The position numbers were made by a program, and so were the translations under genes. 44,285 nt of DNA from contig JAEZCG010000082.1 of NCBI GenBank assembly GCA_023430065.1, forward strand, positions 1 through 44,285, given 5' to 3'. The notes beneath the pieces were generated by a model that saw only the letters and a list, made by a program, of their open reading frames with translations, ran no database searches and was not told the origin of the DNA. Of this stretch, positions 16,201 through 26,123 are shown one piece after another. This DNA is from Pseudomonadota bacterium. GTDB lineage: Bacteria > Pseudomonadota > Gammaproteobacteria > Burkholderiales > SHXO01. How positions within the stretch are numbered: the stretch's first letter is position 1; each line of letters begins with the position of its first letter.

Positions 16201-16770
16201 ATGATCATCTACGTCCACGGCTTCAACAGCTCGCCCGCCTCCACCAAGGCACGCCAGCTCGGCGCGCGCCTCGCGGCGATGGGGCTGCCCGATCGGTTCC
16301 GCTGTCCGGCGCTGCCGGACCGGCCATCCGCCGCCATCGCCCTGCTCGAACGCGAGTTGCAGGGCACGCCGCCGGAAGAGATCACGCTGGTGGGCAGTTC
16401 GCTCGGCGGCTACTACTCGACCTGGCTGGCCGAGCGCCACGGTGTGCGGGCGGTCCTGGTCAATCCGGCGATCACGCCGCACGTGGGGCTTGCGGCCTAC
16501 CTCGGCGAACAGCGCAACCTGTACACGGACGAAGCGTACGAGCTGACGCAACTGCACCTGGACGAACTGCGCAGCCTGTGGGTGGAGCGCCCGACGCGAA
16601 TGGAGCGCTACCTGCTCATGGTCACGACCGGGGACGAGGTGCTCGACTACCGGGAGGCGCTGGCCCGCTATGCAGGCGCCGAGCACGTGGTGGTGCAAGG
16701 CAGCGATCACGGCTTTGCGCAGTTCGAGCGCTACCTCGACCGCGTGCTGCGCTTCGCGCGGCTGGCGTAG
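16201..16770 (+). CDS. yqiA: YqiA-type esterase
   Basis: A 189-residue alpha/beta hydrolase, similar in length to E. coli YqiA (193). It opens with IIYVHGFNSSPASTKA, the family oxyanion block, and has the nucleophile elbow GSSLGGYYST with S67. A late GDEVLDY carries the acid and QGSDHGF the base histidine. YqiA has short-chain esterase activity, and its physiological substrate is unknown. GGAG lies seven bases before the ATG. The RNase II-family gene follows on the same strand, but with a promoter-like TATAAT between them. Confidence 0.85.
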   Translation: MIIYVHGFNSSPASTKARQLGARLAAMGLPDRFRCPALPDRPSAAIALLERELQGTPPEEITLVGSSLGGYYSTWLAERHGVRAVLVNPAITPHVGLAAYLGEQRNLYTDEAYELTQLHLDELRSLWVERPTRMERYLLMVTTGDEVLDYREALARYAGAEHVVVQGSDHGFAQFERYLDRVLRFARLA

Positions 16771-16805
16771 CCGCGGGCGCAGATCGTCGGCCGACGACGC
16801 GTCGG

Positions 16806-16811
16806 TATAAT
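16806..16811 (+). promoter_or_regulatory. -10 box before the RNase II-family gene
   Basis: A perfect TATAAT at 16806-16811 lies 35 bases after yqiA stops. No good -35 is seen 16-18 bases upstream. It predicts transcript starts near 16818, which argues against the in-frame ATG at 16810 and for the ATG at 16882. Confidence 0.4.
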
Positions 16812-16881
16812 GGCCGGCTTTTCTCCGGCGCCACCCCATGTTGTCCAAACTCGTGCATCCGACGCGCCGGCCCCTTCGCAC

Positions 16882-18732
16882 ATGAATGTCTTCTACGAGG
16901 AGGACGGCGGCTTCAAGGTCGGCACCGTCCTGGCGGACAACAACGCGTCGCTGCAGGTCGAGGCGGTGCACGGCAAGCGCAGCAAGGTCAAGGCGTCTAA
17001 TGTCCTGTTCCGCTTCGATGGACCGATCGCGTCCTTCGCGGAGGAGGCGCAGCGCGCGGCGCAGGACATCGACGTCGATTTCCTGTGGGAATGCTCCGGA
17101 CAGGACGAGTTCGGATTCGAGTCGCTGGCCCGCGACTACTTCGGCCACGCGCCCACGGCGATGGAGCAGGCGGCGATCCTGTACCGCCTGCACGGCGCGC
17201 CCATGTACTTCTACCGCAAGGGAAAGGGCCGCTACCGGCCGGCTCCGGAGGAATCGCTCAAGGCCGCTTTGGCGAGCGTCGAGCGCAAGCGTCAGCAGGC
17301 TCTTCAGCAGGCGCGCTACCTCGAGGAGTTGTCCGCGTTTCGGTTGCCGGTGGAATTCCAGCCGATCCTGCCGCAACTGCTGTACAAGCCCGACCGCAAT
17401 ACGATCGAGGTGAAGGCGCTGGAGCAGGCTGCCGCGGAAGCGGGGATGTCCACCGCGGAACTGCTGTCGCGATGCGGCGCCATCACCTCCTCGCGCGATT
17501 ATCACCTCAACCGATTCCTGTTCGACTATTTTCCCGAGGGCGCCGCGGCGCGCGAGCTTCCCGTGATGCCTTTTCCGGACGATCTTCCGCTGTCGCCGGC
17601 ACGTGCCTTCAGCATCGACGACGTCACCACGACGGAGATCGACGATGCCTTCTCGGTGCGCCCCTTACCCCACGGCGGTTGGGAGGTCGGCATCCACATC
17701 GCGGCCCCCGCTCTGGGCATTCCACCCGGCTCAGAGCTGGACGGTGAGGCAGGCTCGCGGCTGTCGACCGTGTACATGCCCGGCGGCAAGATCACCATGC
17801 TGCCCGCCTCGGCCGTCGCGCAGTTCACCCTGGCGCATGGGGGCGCCGTGCCGGCAGTGTCGATGTACATGGACGTTGCGGCCGACCTGCGCATCCTGCG
17901 CACGCGCAGCGTGGTCGAGCGGGTGACGATCGAGGCCAACCTGCGGCACGATGCGCTCGAGGCGCAGTTCAACGAGGATTCGGTTGCCGCCGCGCGGCAG
18001 GATTTTCCGTTCGGTCGGGAGCTGAAGATCCTGTACGACCTGGCCACGGTGCTCGAGGGGGGGCGAGGGCGCCCGGAGCAGCCGCGCACCGTGCACATGG
18101 ACTACAGCTTCTACGTCGAGGGCGAGCACGTGCGCATCGTCCAGCGCAAGCGTGGTGCGCCGATGGACAAGGTCGTCTCCGAGCTGATGATCTACGTCAA
18201 CTCGGAGTGGGGCCGGGTGATGGCGGAGGCCGGGGTCGCGGCGATCTACCGGGCGCAGGGCAACGGCAAGGTGCGCATGTCCACCGTACCCGCCCCGCAC
18301 CAGGGCCTGGGTGTGGCCTACTACACCTGGATTAGTTCGCCGTTGCGCCGATATGTGGATCTGTTGAACCAACAGCAACTGGTCAGTTGGCTGCGCGGGG
18401 ACACTCCGGCCTATGGTCCCAAGAGCGAGCGACTGCTGACGGCGATGCGCGATTTCGACCAGGCCTACGAGGCGTACAACGAGTTCCAGCGGATGATGGA
18501 GCGCTACTGGTGTCTGCGCTGGCTCGAGCAGGAAAACGTGACCACCACCTACGCCGAGGTGATCCGCGAGAACGTGGCCAAGATCGGCGACATCCCGCTG
18601 ATCGGCAGGATCCAGGGCTTGCCCTTTGCTCCGCCGGGAAGCATCGTCGAGGTGGACATCTCCGGCATCGACCTGCTCGCCATCGACTTTCGGGCACAGT
18701 ACCGGGCGATGCAGTCGCTGCCGGCACCATGA
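16882..18732 (+). CDS. RNase II/R-family 3'-5' exoribonuclease
   Basis: A 616-residue RNB-domain protein. An N-terminal region of about 170 residues includes a small OB-like segment. The catalytic RNB domain starts around 230, and its metal motif DDVTTTEIDD lies at 246-255, containing the four Asp residues known from RNase II. SGIDLLAIDF ends the protein, so a full S1 domain is short or absent; that is smaller than RNase R (about 810) and near RNase II (644). It degrades RNA processively in the cytosol. I chose ATG 16882 because the earlier ATG overlaps the -10 box, but neither start has a clear Shine-Dalgarno. tonB overlaps its stop by four bases. Confidence 0.85.
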   Translation: MNVFYEEDGGFKVGTVLADNNASLQVEAVHGKRSKVKASNVLFRFDGPIASFAEEAQRAAQDIDVDFLWECSGQDEFGFESLARDYFGHAPTAMEQAAILYRLHGAPMYFYRKGKGRYRPAPEESLKAALASVERKRQQALQQARYLEELSAFRLPVEFQPILPQLLYKPDRNTIEVKALEQAAAEAGMSTAELLSRCGAITSSRDYHLNRFLFDYFPEGAAARELPVMPFPDDLPLSPARAFSIDDVTTTEIDDAFSVRPLPHGGWEVGIHIAAPALGIPPGSELDGEAGSRLSTVYMPGGKITMLPASAVAQFTLAHGGAVPAVSMYMDVAADLRILRTRSVVERVTIEANLRHDALEAQFNEDSVAAARQDFPFGRELKILYDLATVLEGGRGRPEQPRTVHMDYSFYVEGEHVRIVQRKRGAPMDKVVSELMIYVNSEWGRVMAEAGVAAIYRAQGNGKVRMSTVPAPHQGLGVAYYTWISSPLRRYVDLLNQQQLVSWLRGDTPAYGPKSERLLTAMRDFDQAYEAYNEFQRMMERYWCLRWLEQENVTTTYAEVIRENVAKIGDIPLIGRIQGLPFAPPGSIVEVDISGIDLLAIDFRAQYRAMQSLPAP

Positions 18733-19715
18733 CTTTCGTGCGCCTGTTGAATAGAATGCCCGGAACGATTGCCGCCCGACTCCCGTTGCCGGCCTCCGCA
18801 CTCCCGTTCGGCACCGCGCGCGCCGTGGCTGCCGCCGACGACACGCTCTTCCCCCTGCTGCGCGACGACGCCGGCCAGCGCCTGCGCACCGCGCTGATCG
18901 TTTCGGTCGTGGTGCACGCGATCCTGCTCACCGTGCACTTCAAGTTCCCGGCCATCGATCCCATCCGGCACGTCTCGCCCGTGCTGGAGGTCGTGCTGGT
19001 CAACAGCCGCTCCGCCACCAAGCCGGTGAAGGCCGACGCCGTGGCGCAGGCCGATCTGGATGGGGGCGGCAATACGCCGCGCCCGCTGCGCGCCACCACC
19101 AATCTGCCGGTCATCCCGGACAGTACTGCCGATGCGCGGGTCCAACTCGCTGCGCGCCGCGTGCAGCAGCTCGAGCAGGAAGCGCAGCGGCTGATGGCGA
19201 AGCTCGGCGACAAGGGGCCGGACACGGCGCGGACGACGCTCCCCGTGGAACAGATCGTCAAGGCCGACCTGGAGAAGATGACCGACGTATCCACCGAGGC
19301 GCAGCGCATCGCCCGGCTGGAAGCGGAAATCGCCAGGCAGTGGCAGGCCTACCAGGAACTGCCCAAGCGCACCTTCGTGGGCTCGCGCACCACCGGCGCG
19401 GTCTACGCGGAGTACGTGGACGAGTGGCGCCAGAAGATCGAGCGGGTTGGTACGGCGAACTTCCCGGAACAGGCGAAGGCGCGCCAGGAATTCGGCACGG
19501 TTCTGGTGACCGTTGCGATCAAGGCCGACGGCAGTGTGGAGAAGGTCGAGATCGACCGGTCCTCGGGCTCGCGCATGCTCGACGAGGCGGTACGCTACAT
19601 CGTGCACCTCTCGATGCCGTACAAGGCTTTCCCGCCCCGGGTCCGCGCGCAGACGGACGTGCTGCACATCACCCGGACCTGGTCGTTCACGCGCAGCGAC
19701 CTGGTCGTGCAGTAG
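18729..19715 (+). CDS. tonB: TonB-family energy-transducing protein
   Basis: A 328-residue protein with one predicted membrane helix near residues 58-75 (TALIVSVVVHAILLTV), preceded by an unusually long cytosolic N-terminus of about 57 residues. The helix has the SxxxH pattern (S60, H64) that TonB uses to couple to ExbB-ExbD. A periplasmic spacer rich in Glu, Arg and Gln follows (about 125-225, coiled-coil-like). A TonB C-terminal domain ends the protein (FGTVLVTVAIKADGSVEKVE, then SSGSRMLDEAV). It probably drives outer-membrane transport, but no receptor or exbBD is nearby. The ATG overlaps the RNase stop (ATGA) and aroE begins five bases after it. Confidence 0.85.
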   Translation: MTFVRLLNRMPGTIAARLPLPASALPFGTARAVAAADDTLFPLLRDDAGQRLRTALIVSVVVHAILLTVHFKFPAIDPIRHVSPVLEVVLVNSRSATKPVKADAVAQADLDGGGNTPRPLRATTNLPVIPDSTADARVQLAARRVQQLEQEAQRLMAKLGDKGPDTARTTLPVEQIVKADLEKMTDVSTEAQRIARLEAEIARQWQAYQELPKRTFVGSRTTGAVYAEYVDEWRQKIERVGTANFPEQAKARQEFGTVLVTVAIKADGSVEKVEIDRSSGSRMLDEAVRYIVHLSMPYKAFPPRVRAQTDVLHITRTWSFTRSDLVVQ

Positions 19716-19720
19716 CCGCG

Positions 19721-20545
19721 ATGACCGACCGCTATGCCGTGCTGGGCAACCCCGTCGCCCACAGCAAGTCGCCGCAGATCCACGCGATGTTCGCACGCCA
19801 GACCGGCGAAGACATCGCCTACGAGCGGCTGCTGGTGCCTCTGGACGGATTTGCCGACACCGTACGGGCGTTCCGCCGCGCGGGCGGCAGGGGTTGCAAC
19901 GTCACGGTGCCGTTCAAGCTGGAGGCTTATCGCTTCGCGCACGAGCACAGCGCACGCGCGCGCGAAGCCCAGGCGGTGAACGTGCTGCGCTTCGATGGCG
20001 AGCGGGCGTACGGAGACAACAGCGACGGCGTCGGATTGCTGCGCGACATCGAGGACAATCTCGGCGTGGCGTTGCGCGGCAGGCGAGTGCTGCTGCTGGG
20101 CGCGGGCGGGGCCGCGCAGGGGGTGCTGGGTCCGCTGCTCGCCGCCGGCCCGGCGCGCCTGGTGATCGGCAACCGGACGCTGGAGAAGGCGCAAGGGCTG
20201 GTCGAGCGCTTCGGCGGTTCCGCCGCGGCCGCGGATCTTGCCGCGTGCAGTTTCGATGCACTCGCCGGCGAGGCATTCGACGTGGTCGTCAATGCCACCT
20301 CGGCGAGCCTGGCCGGTGCCGAGCTCGCGCTTCCGCGTGGCCTGTTCGCACCGGACGCGCTCGCCTATGACATGATGTACGGAAGGGATCCGACGCCGTT
20401 CCTCCAGGCGGCGCGCGCGTTGGGCGCGGCGCGTCTCGCCGACGGGCTCGGCATGCTGGTCGAGCAGGCGGCCGAGTCGTTCTTCGTCTGGCGCGGTGTG
20501 CGGCCTCTCACCGCCGCGGTCATCGAATCTCTGCGCGGTTCGTGA
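19721..20545 (+). CDS. aroE: Shikimate dehydrogenase (NADP+)
   Basis: A 274-residue cytosolic enzyme that reduces 3-dehydroshikimate to shikimate in aromatic amino acid synthesis. The substrate-binding serines are in HSKSPQIH (14-21), the catalytic K66 is in NVTVPFK, and the catalytic Asp is in DNSDGVGLLRD. The NADP-binding glycine motif is LGAGGAAQG, followed by NRTLEKA, and the protein ends in ADGLGMLVEQAAESFFVWRG. The ATG at 19721 matches the usual start. It overlaps mtgA by four bases (GTGA). Confidence 0.97.
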   Translation: MTDRYAVLGNPVAHSKSPQIHAMFARQTGEDIAYERLLVPLDGFADTVRAFRRAGGRGCNVTVPFKLEAYRFAHEHSARAREAQAVNVLRFDGERAYGDNSDGVGLLRDIEDNLGVALRGRRVLLLGAGGAAQGVLGPLLAAGPARLVIGNRTLEKAQGLVERFGGSAAAADLAACSFDALAGEAFDVVVNATSASLAGAELALPRGLFAPDALAYDMMYGRDPTPFLQAARALGAARLADGLGMLVEQAAESFFVWRGVRPLTAAVIESLRGS

Positions 20546-21237
20546 AGCACCTGCTCAAGCTGGGCATGCGGGCGGTTCTGGTGCTGCTCGCACTCCTCCT
20601 CGTTTACCAAGCTTGGCTGTGCGCGCACGTCGTGTGGTGGAACTTCGTGAACCCGTCCTCGAGTGCCTTCATGGACGAGCGTCTCCAGGTCCTGCGCCGG
20701 AGCGATCCGCGCGCTAGCCTGGAGCACGAATGGGTGCCGTACGAGAAGATCTCTCCCCACCTGAAGCGCGCGCTGATCGCGGCCGAGGACGCAAACTTCC
20801 TCGAGCACGAAGGCTTCGACTGGGAGGCGATCGAGCGCGCCTACGCGAAGAACCTGAAGAAAGGGCGATTCGTCGCCGGCGGATCGACCATCAGCCAGCA
20901 GCTGGCCAAGAATTTGTTGCTGTCGGGTCGGCGCAGCGTCGCGCGCAAGCTGCAGGAAGCCGTGATCACGATCATGATCGAACGCGTGATGAGCAAGCGC
21001 AGGATCTTCGAGATCTATCTGAACGTCATCGAGTGGGGTGACGGCGTGTTCGGTGCGGAGGCGGCCTCCCGCCACTACTTCCGCAAGAGCGCCCGTGCGC
21101 TCGAAAGGTGGGAAGCGGCGCGCCTGGCCGCCATGGTGCCCAATCCCCGCTACTACGACCGCCATCGCAACACGCGCTACCTGGAGCGCAAGACGAGGCT
21201 CATCGTTTCGCGCATGCCTGCAGCGGTCGTTCCCTGA
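20542..21237 (+). CDS. mtgA: Monofunctional peptidoglycan glycosyltransferase
   Basis: A 231-residue inner-membrane enzyme of family GT51 that polymerises lipid II into glycan strands on the periplasmic side. One N-terminal membrane helix (about 8-30) is followed by the catalytic domain. Motif 1 has E82 in AAEDANFLEHEGFD, motif 2 is GGSTISQQLAKN (113-124), and motif 3 contains KLQE and the later EIYLNVIEWG. No transpeptidase domain follows, so it is monofunctional. The GTG start overlaps the aroE stop. It converges with the PilZ-like gene six bases later. Confidence 0.95.
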   Translation: MKHLLKLGMRAVLVLLALLLVYQAWLCAHVVWWNFVNPSSSAFMDERLQVLRRSDPRASLEHEWVPYEKISPHLKRALIAAEDANFLEHEGFDWEAIERAYAKNLKKGRFVAGGSTISQQLAKNLLLSGRRSVARKLQEAVITIMIERVMSKRRIFEIYLNVIEWGDGVFGAEAASRHYFRKSARALERWEAARLAAMVPNPRYYDRHRNTRYLERKTRLIVSRMPAAVVP

Positions 21238-21243
21238 TCCGCG

Positions 21244-22782
21244 CTAACCGCCCCCGCGCATGCGGTAGATGCAGATCTCGTAGTCCTCGCCCGCCTCCAG
21301 CACGCGCACCGGTTCCAGCAGCCAGCGCCGGTCGTACGCGCGCATGTCGATCCCGGTCTTCAGGTTGAAGACCCCCGGGCGCAGCAGCAGCGCCGCCTCG
21401 TCCGGGTTCCTCGCCGCACCGGCGAGCAGCACGCACAACTCTCCTTCGGGCGTCAGCGTGCGCCTGCCCTCGCCGGGCAGCGGAAACAGGGTCACGGCGC
21501 ATCCGCCCTGGCCGACGTACTGCACGCCGACATAGCGTTCGCCGTGCCGGCGTCCCACGATCCGGCGCACGATGCCCGCCCGCCAGACGGTGCCGTTCTC
21601 GGTGCGTATGGCGACCAGGCTGCCCACGCGCAGCCACTCGCCCCGGCCCTTCGGTACCACCAGTCCGCACCCGCCGTCGCTCTCGTCGGCGAGTGCCCAT
21701 GATTCGTCGTTGCTCACGAACGGCGAGTCCAGGAACAGTGCGCCGGCGTTCGCGCTGACTTCATCGTAGTCGTGCACCACCCGCATCTGTTCGGTGGCGC
21801 TCACGCGCGGCTGGGCGCGCTTGGGCTGCATCGGCCACCAGTAGCGCTGGACATGCTCGAGCGTACCCAGCAAGGCCTGCGCCGAAACGGCGAATCCGAG
21901 GTTGAGCTCCGCCGGCACCACGCCGCTGCGCTGCAACTGCACGGCGCAGCGGCTGGCGCGTGCGATCGCGTCGCCGGGCCCGAAGAACAGGGTGTGCGGA
22001 GCGTGCTGACTCCGGTAGGCCACCCGTACCGGCGGCTCGCTCTTGTTGAACTCGATGGCGTAGTGCAGGCCGCTGCGCGCCTCCCGGCTGAGCACGAACG
22101 CATCGGCCCAGACTGCCGTGAGGCGATCCACGATCTCGATCTGCAGCGGGGGAAGGGACTGGGGCGCGGACATGAACAGCATGAGCGGACGCAGGAACTC
22201 GCGCAGCGGCGAGGATTCGATGCGTTCGCCGCGGTACATGGTCACGATGCCGTCGTTGTAGCCGAGCGCCTCGCCCATCGCATACAGGCGCACCATCTGC
22301 AGCCAGACGTCGGGGTCGATGTCGCCGTAGTGAAGCAGGGTCCACTTGATCTTGCCGCCGTAGGCGCGCAGCGCGCGCCCGGCCATTCGCGGCAGGGCGG
22401 ACCTCAGGGCCGAGGCGCCGGGGGAGCCGGCCTGGTAACGCGCCAGGCAGGTCTGGTACCCCTCGGCGAGTTGTCCGAGCAGGCTGTGACAGGTGAACCA
22501 CACGCGATGTTGCTGGAAGCGCGTCAGGCGGCGGTGCGAGGACAGGTACTCGAGGGTCAGTTTACGCACGATCGGCCGTGCCGCACGGTCGAGCAGTTCG
22601 ACGATCTCGAGGGCACGCGCCGGCTTCAGGGATTCGGCGGTCTTGACCTCATCCAGGTAGGCAGCCATCTCTTCCAGGGCGGCGAATGGCCCCTTGTCAC
22701 CCAGGCGCTCCAGCAGCCGGTGTGCCTCGTCCTTTTTCTCGAGAGGGTGATCGTTCTCGCGGGTGCGCAGCCATTGCAGCAT
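21244..22782 (-). CDS. Conserved protein with C-terminal PilZ-like domain
   Basis: A 512-residue soluble protein with no signal peptide or membrane helix. Residues 1-370 are largely helical and match no domain I can name. Around 395-450 the segment ADESDGGCGLVVPKG followed by VGSLVAIRT has the DxSxxG core of PilZ domains, which in other proteins bind cyclic di-GMP, but the upstream RxxxR motif is not clear. I chose the ATG at 22782, which has GGAGG eight bases upstream. It lies next to mtgA, converging. I recall similar proteins beside mtgA in other betaproteobacteria, but the function is not known to me. Confidence 0.7.
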   Translation of the reverse strand: MLQWLRTRENDHPLEKKDEAHRLLERLGDKGPFAALEEMAAYLDEVKTAESLKPARALEIVELLDRAARPIVRKLTLEYLSSHRRLTRFQQHRVWFTCHSLLGQLAEGYQTCLARYQAGSPGASALRSALPRMAGRALRAYGGKIKWTLLHYGDIDPDVWLQMVRLYAMGEALGYNDGIVTMYRGERIESSPLREFLRPLMLFMSAPQSLPPLQIEIVDRLTAVWADAFVLSREARSGLHYAIEFNKSEPPVRVAYRSQHAPHTLFFGPGDAIARASRCAVQLQRSGVVPAELNLGFAVSAQALLGTLEHVQRYWWPMQPKRAQPRVSATEQMRVVHDYDEVSANAGALFLDSPFVSNDESWALADESDGGCGLVVPKGRGEWLRVGSLVAIRTENGTVWRAGIVRRIVGRRHGERYVGVQYVGQGGCAVTLFPLPGEGRRTLTPEGELCVLLAGAARNPDEAALLLRPGVFNLKTGIDMRAYDRRWLLEPVRVLEAGEDYEICIYRMRGGG

Positions 22783-22883
22783 CGGTCGGTCCTCCTTCGG
22801 CCGCGCCTCGGCGCAAGTTCTGTGCCAAAGAACTGACAATTCGGAAACGTCCGGCTTGCGGCCGGCCGTGAAAGGGCCTCACG

Positions 22884-22889
22884 TATAAT
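22884..22889 (+). promoter_or_regulatory. -10 box before lgt
   Basis: A perfect TATAAT at 22884-22889 predicts transcripts starting near 22896, about 20 bases before the lgt ATG. The -35 region is GC-rich with no match. Confidence 0.4.
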
Positions 22890-22915
22890 CCGCCGATCCT
22901 TCCAGGCGCGTGCGC

Positions 22916-23713
22916 ATGTTCGTCCACCCGGAGTTCGATCCCGTTGCCATCCAGCTCGGCCCGGTGGCCGTGCGCTGGTACGGTCTGATGTACCTGATCG
23001 GGTTCGTCGCCTGGCTGGTGCTCGGACGCGTACGCGCCAGACAGCGGCCGGAGCTCGGCTATGGTGCGAAGGATCTGGATGACATCCTGTTCTTCGGCGT
23101 GCTCGGCGTCGTGGTGGGCGGGCGCCTGGGCTATGTGCTGTTCTACAAGCTCGGCGAATACCTGCACGATCCGGTGCGCATCCTGTACGTCTGGGAAGGC
23201 GGGATGTCGTTCCATGGCGGCTTCGTCGGCGTCATTCTGGCCATGGCCTGGTACGCCTGGCGCAACCAGCGCCACTGGTTCTCGGTGACGGACTTCATCG
23301 CGCCGCTCGTGCCGCTCGGCCTGGGCGCAGGGCGGCTGGGCAATTTCATCAATGCCGAGTTGTGGGGGCGGCCCACCGACCTGCCCTGGGCGATGATCTT
23401 CCCGCACGTCGACGCCCAGCCGCGACATCCGTCGCAGCTCTATGAGTTCGCCCTGGAAGGCGTGGCGCTGTTCCTGATCCTCTGGTTGTTCTCGAGTCGT
23501 CCGCGTCCGCTCGGTGCCGTCTCTGCCGTGTTCCTGATCGGCTACGGCACGTTCCGTTTCCTCGTCGAGTACACGCGCGAACCGGACAGCTACCTCGGGG
23601 TCCTGGCCATGGGCTTCACCATGGGCCAGTGGCTGAGCCTGCCGATGATCCTGGGCGGCATCTGGATGCTTGCATGGGCCTACCGGCGCAGGCGGCCCGA
23701 GGCGACCGCCTGA
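22916..23713 (+). CDS. lgt: Prolipoprotein diacylglyceryl transferase
   Basis: A 265-residue inner-membrane enzyme with about seven hydrophobic helices. It transfers diacylglycerol from phosphatidylglycerol to the lipobox cysteine of prolipoproteins. The block [11 protein letters not shown] contains the essential His, and the Lgt signature [20 protein letters not shown] has the key Arg and Asn. HPSQLYEF and [15 protein letters not shown] follow in order. The ATG at 22916 and an in-frame GTG at 22910 are both possible; the spacing from CAGG favours the ATG. The tRNA-Ala gene follows. Confidence 0.93.
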   Translation: MFVHPEFDPVAIQLGPVAVRWYGLMYLIGFVAWLVLGRVRARQRPELGYGAKDLDDILFFGVLGVVVGGRLGYVLFYKLGEYLHDPVRILYVWEGGMSFHGGFVGVILAMAWYAWRNQRHWFSVTDFIAPLVPLGLGAGRLGNFINAELWGRPTDLPWAMIFPHVDAQPRHPSQLYEFALEGVALFLILWLFSSRPRPLGAVSAVFLIGYGTFRFLVEYTREPDSYLGVLAMGFTMGQWLSLPMILGGIWMLAWAYRRRRPEATA

Positions 23714-23742
23714 GCGCACGCTTCCCGCGCGAGCTTCTGTTG

Positions 23743-23748
23743 TACAAT
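23743..23748 (+). promoter_or_regulatory. -10 box of the tRNA-Ala gene
   Basis: TACAAT at 23743-23748 is followed by TCGCGCC, a GC-rich discriminator of the kind seen at stringently controlled stable-RNA promoters. TTCCCG at 23722-23727 is a possible but poorly spaced -35 (15 bases). The transcript would start near 23755, 36 bases before the tRNA. Confidence 0.45.
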
Positions 23749-23790
23749 TCGCGCCTTCTTCCGGTGCCGTCCTGTGCACCGGGAACGCGT

Positions 23791-23865
<75 letters not shown>

Positions 23866-23866
<1 letters not shown>

Positions 23867-23884
23867 ACCTGTCCTCACCAGGTT
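23866..23884 (+). terminator. Short hairpin after the tRNA
   Basis: AACCTG (23866-23871) pairs with CAGGTT (23879-23884), starting at the last base of the tRNA. There is no T-run, so it may mark the processing or termination region only weakly. The remaining bases to 24000 hold nothing recognisable apart from the GGAG before the next gene. Confidence 0.3.
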
Positions 23885-24000
23885 CTGCACGCTCGGCAGC
23901 GGCCGTCATCGCCGCGTGAGACCATTGCCGCCTGCGCGCGCATCCTCCGATCCTGCCGCACCGACGAGAAGACATTCGGCCGCAACTCACGGAGACCGAC

Positions 24001-25062
24001 ATGAACTACCGCCTGCTCGGCCGCACCGGCCTGTTCGTATCCGAGATCTGCCTGGGCACGATGACCTGGGGTGGCAAGGGGCGCTTCCAGATCGTGGGCA
24101 AGCTGGGCCCGGAGGATGCCAAGGCGCAGCTGCGCACCGCATTCGATGCAGGCGTCAATTTCGTCGACACGGCCGATGTGTATTCCGAGGGCGAGTCGGA
24201 GCGGCTGCTCGGGCGCGCGCTACGCGAGCTGGGCCTGCCCCGCGAGGAACTGGTGGTGGCGACGAAAGTGCGCATCCGCATGGGTGAGGGCCCGAACCGG
24301 GTGGGCCTGTCGCGCGTGAACATCGTCAATGCGCTGGATGCGAGCCTGCAGCGCCTCGGCCTGGACCACATCGATCTCTATCAGGTGCACGCGGTCGACT
24401 TCCTCACCCCGATGGAGGAGACGCTGCGCGCCCTCGAAGACATGGTGCGTTCCGGCCGGGTGCGCCATATCGGTGTGTCGAACCATGCGGCCTGGCAGAT
24501 CATGAAGGCGCTCGGCATCTCCGAGCGGCGCGGCTGGAGCCGCTTCGAGTCGATCCAGGCGTACTACTCCATCGCCGGCCGCGACCTCGAGCGCGAGCTC
24601 GTGCCGCTCGCGCAAGACCAGCAACTCGGCATCCTGGTGTGGAGCCCCCTGGCCGGCGGCCTGCTGTCGGGCAAGTTCAGCGCAGACAGTCAGGGGCCAG
24701 AGGGTGCACGCCGGACCACCTTCGATTTTCCGCCGGTCGACCGCGACCGCGCGTTCCGCTGCGTCGACGCGATGCGTCCCCTCGCGCAGGCACACGGCGT
24801 GTCCGTTGCACGCATCGCGCTGGCGTGGACGCTGCAGCAGCCCGGCATCGCCAGCGTGATCGTCGGCGCGAAGAGCATCGAGCAGCTGCAGGACAACATC
24901 GCGTCATCCGACCTGCGGCTGTCGCAGGACGAGTTGGCCGAGCTGGATCGCGCGAGCGCACTGCCGCCCGAGTACCCGGGCTGGATGATCGCCTTTCAGC
25001 GGCGGGACCGCGAACCAGGGTCGGCGATCCGCTTCGAGACCCGCGCGTCCGGTCAGTCGTGA
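24001..25062 (+). CDS. Aldo/keto reductase
   Basis: A 353-residue NADPH-dependent TIM-barrel oxidoreductase of the AKR superfamily. The catalytic tetrad is visible: D56 and Y61 (FVDTADVYSEG), K89 (VVATKV) and H130 (LYQVHAVD). SVIVGAKSIEQLQDN near the C-terminus is the phosphate-binding loop for NADPH. The order resembles the YajO/Tas-type group that acts on aldehydes, but the substrate cannot be stated. GGAG lies six bases before the ATG. It stands alone after the tRNA, with its own spacer. Confidence 0.9.
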   Translation: MNYRLLGRTGLFVSEICLGTMTWGGKGRFQIVGKLGPEDAKAQLRTAFDAGVNFVDTADVYSEGESERLLGRALRELGLPREELVVATKVRIRMGEGPNRVGLSRVNIVNALDASLQRLGLDHIDLYQVHAVDFLTPMEETLRALEDMVRSGRVRHIGVSNHAAWQIMKALGISERRGWSRFESIQAYYSIAGRDLERELVPLAQDQQLGILVWSPLAGGLLSGKFSADSQGPEGARRTTFDFPPVDRDRAFRCVDAMRPLAQAHGVSVARIALAWTLQQPGIASVIVGAKSIEQLQDNIASSDLRLSQDELAELDRASALPPEYPGWMIAFQRRDREPGSAIRFETRASGQS

Positions 25063-25175
25063 TCTCCCGCTCGCCGCCGATGTCGTACCGGTGCCCGAGG
25101 CGGAAATGATCTGCGGACGGGGACCGGACGCCGGCAACGCACGATCGGCGCCCATCGTCTCGGAAAGGATGCCCC

Positions 25176-26094
<919 letters not shown>

Positions 26095-26123
<29 letters not shown>

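Noticed and set aside
16810..16881. Earlier ATG for the RNase II-family protein
   Set aside because: The ATG overlaps the TATAAT box, so it would not be in the transcript from that promoter.
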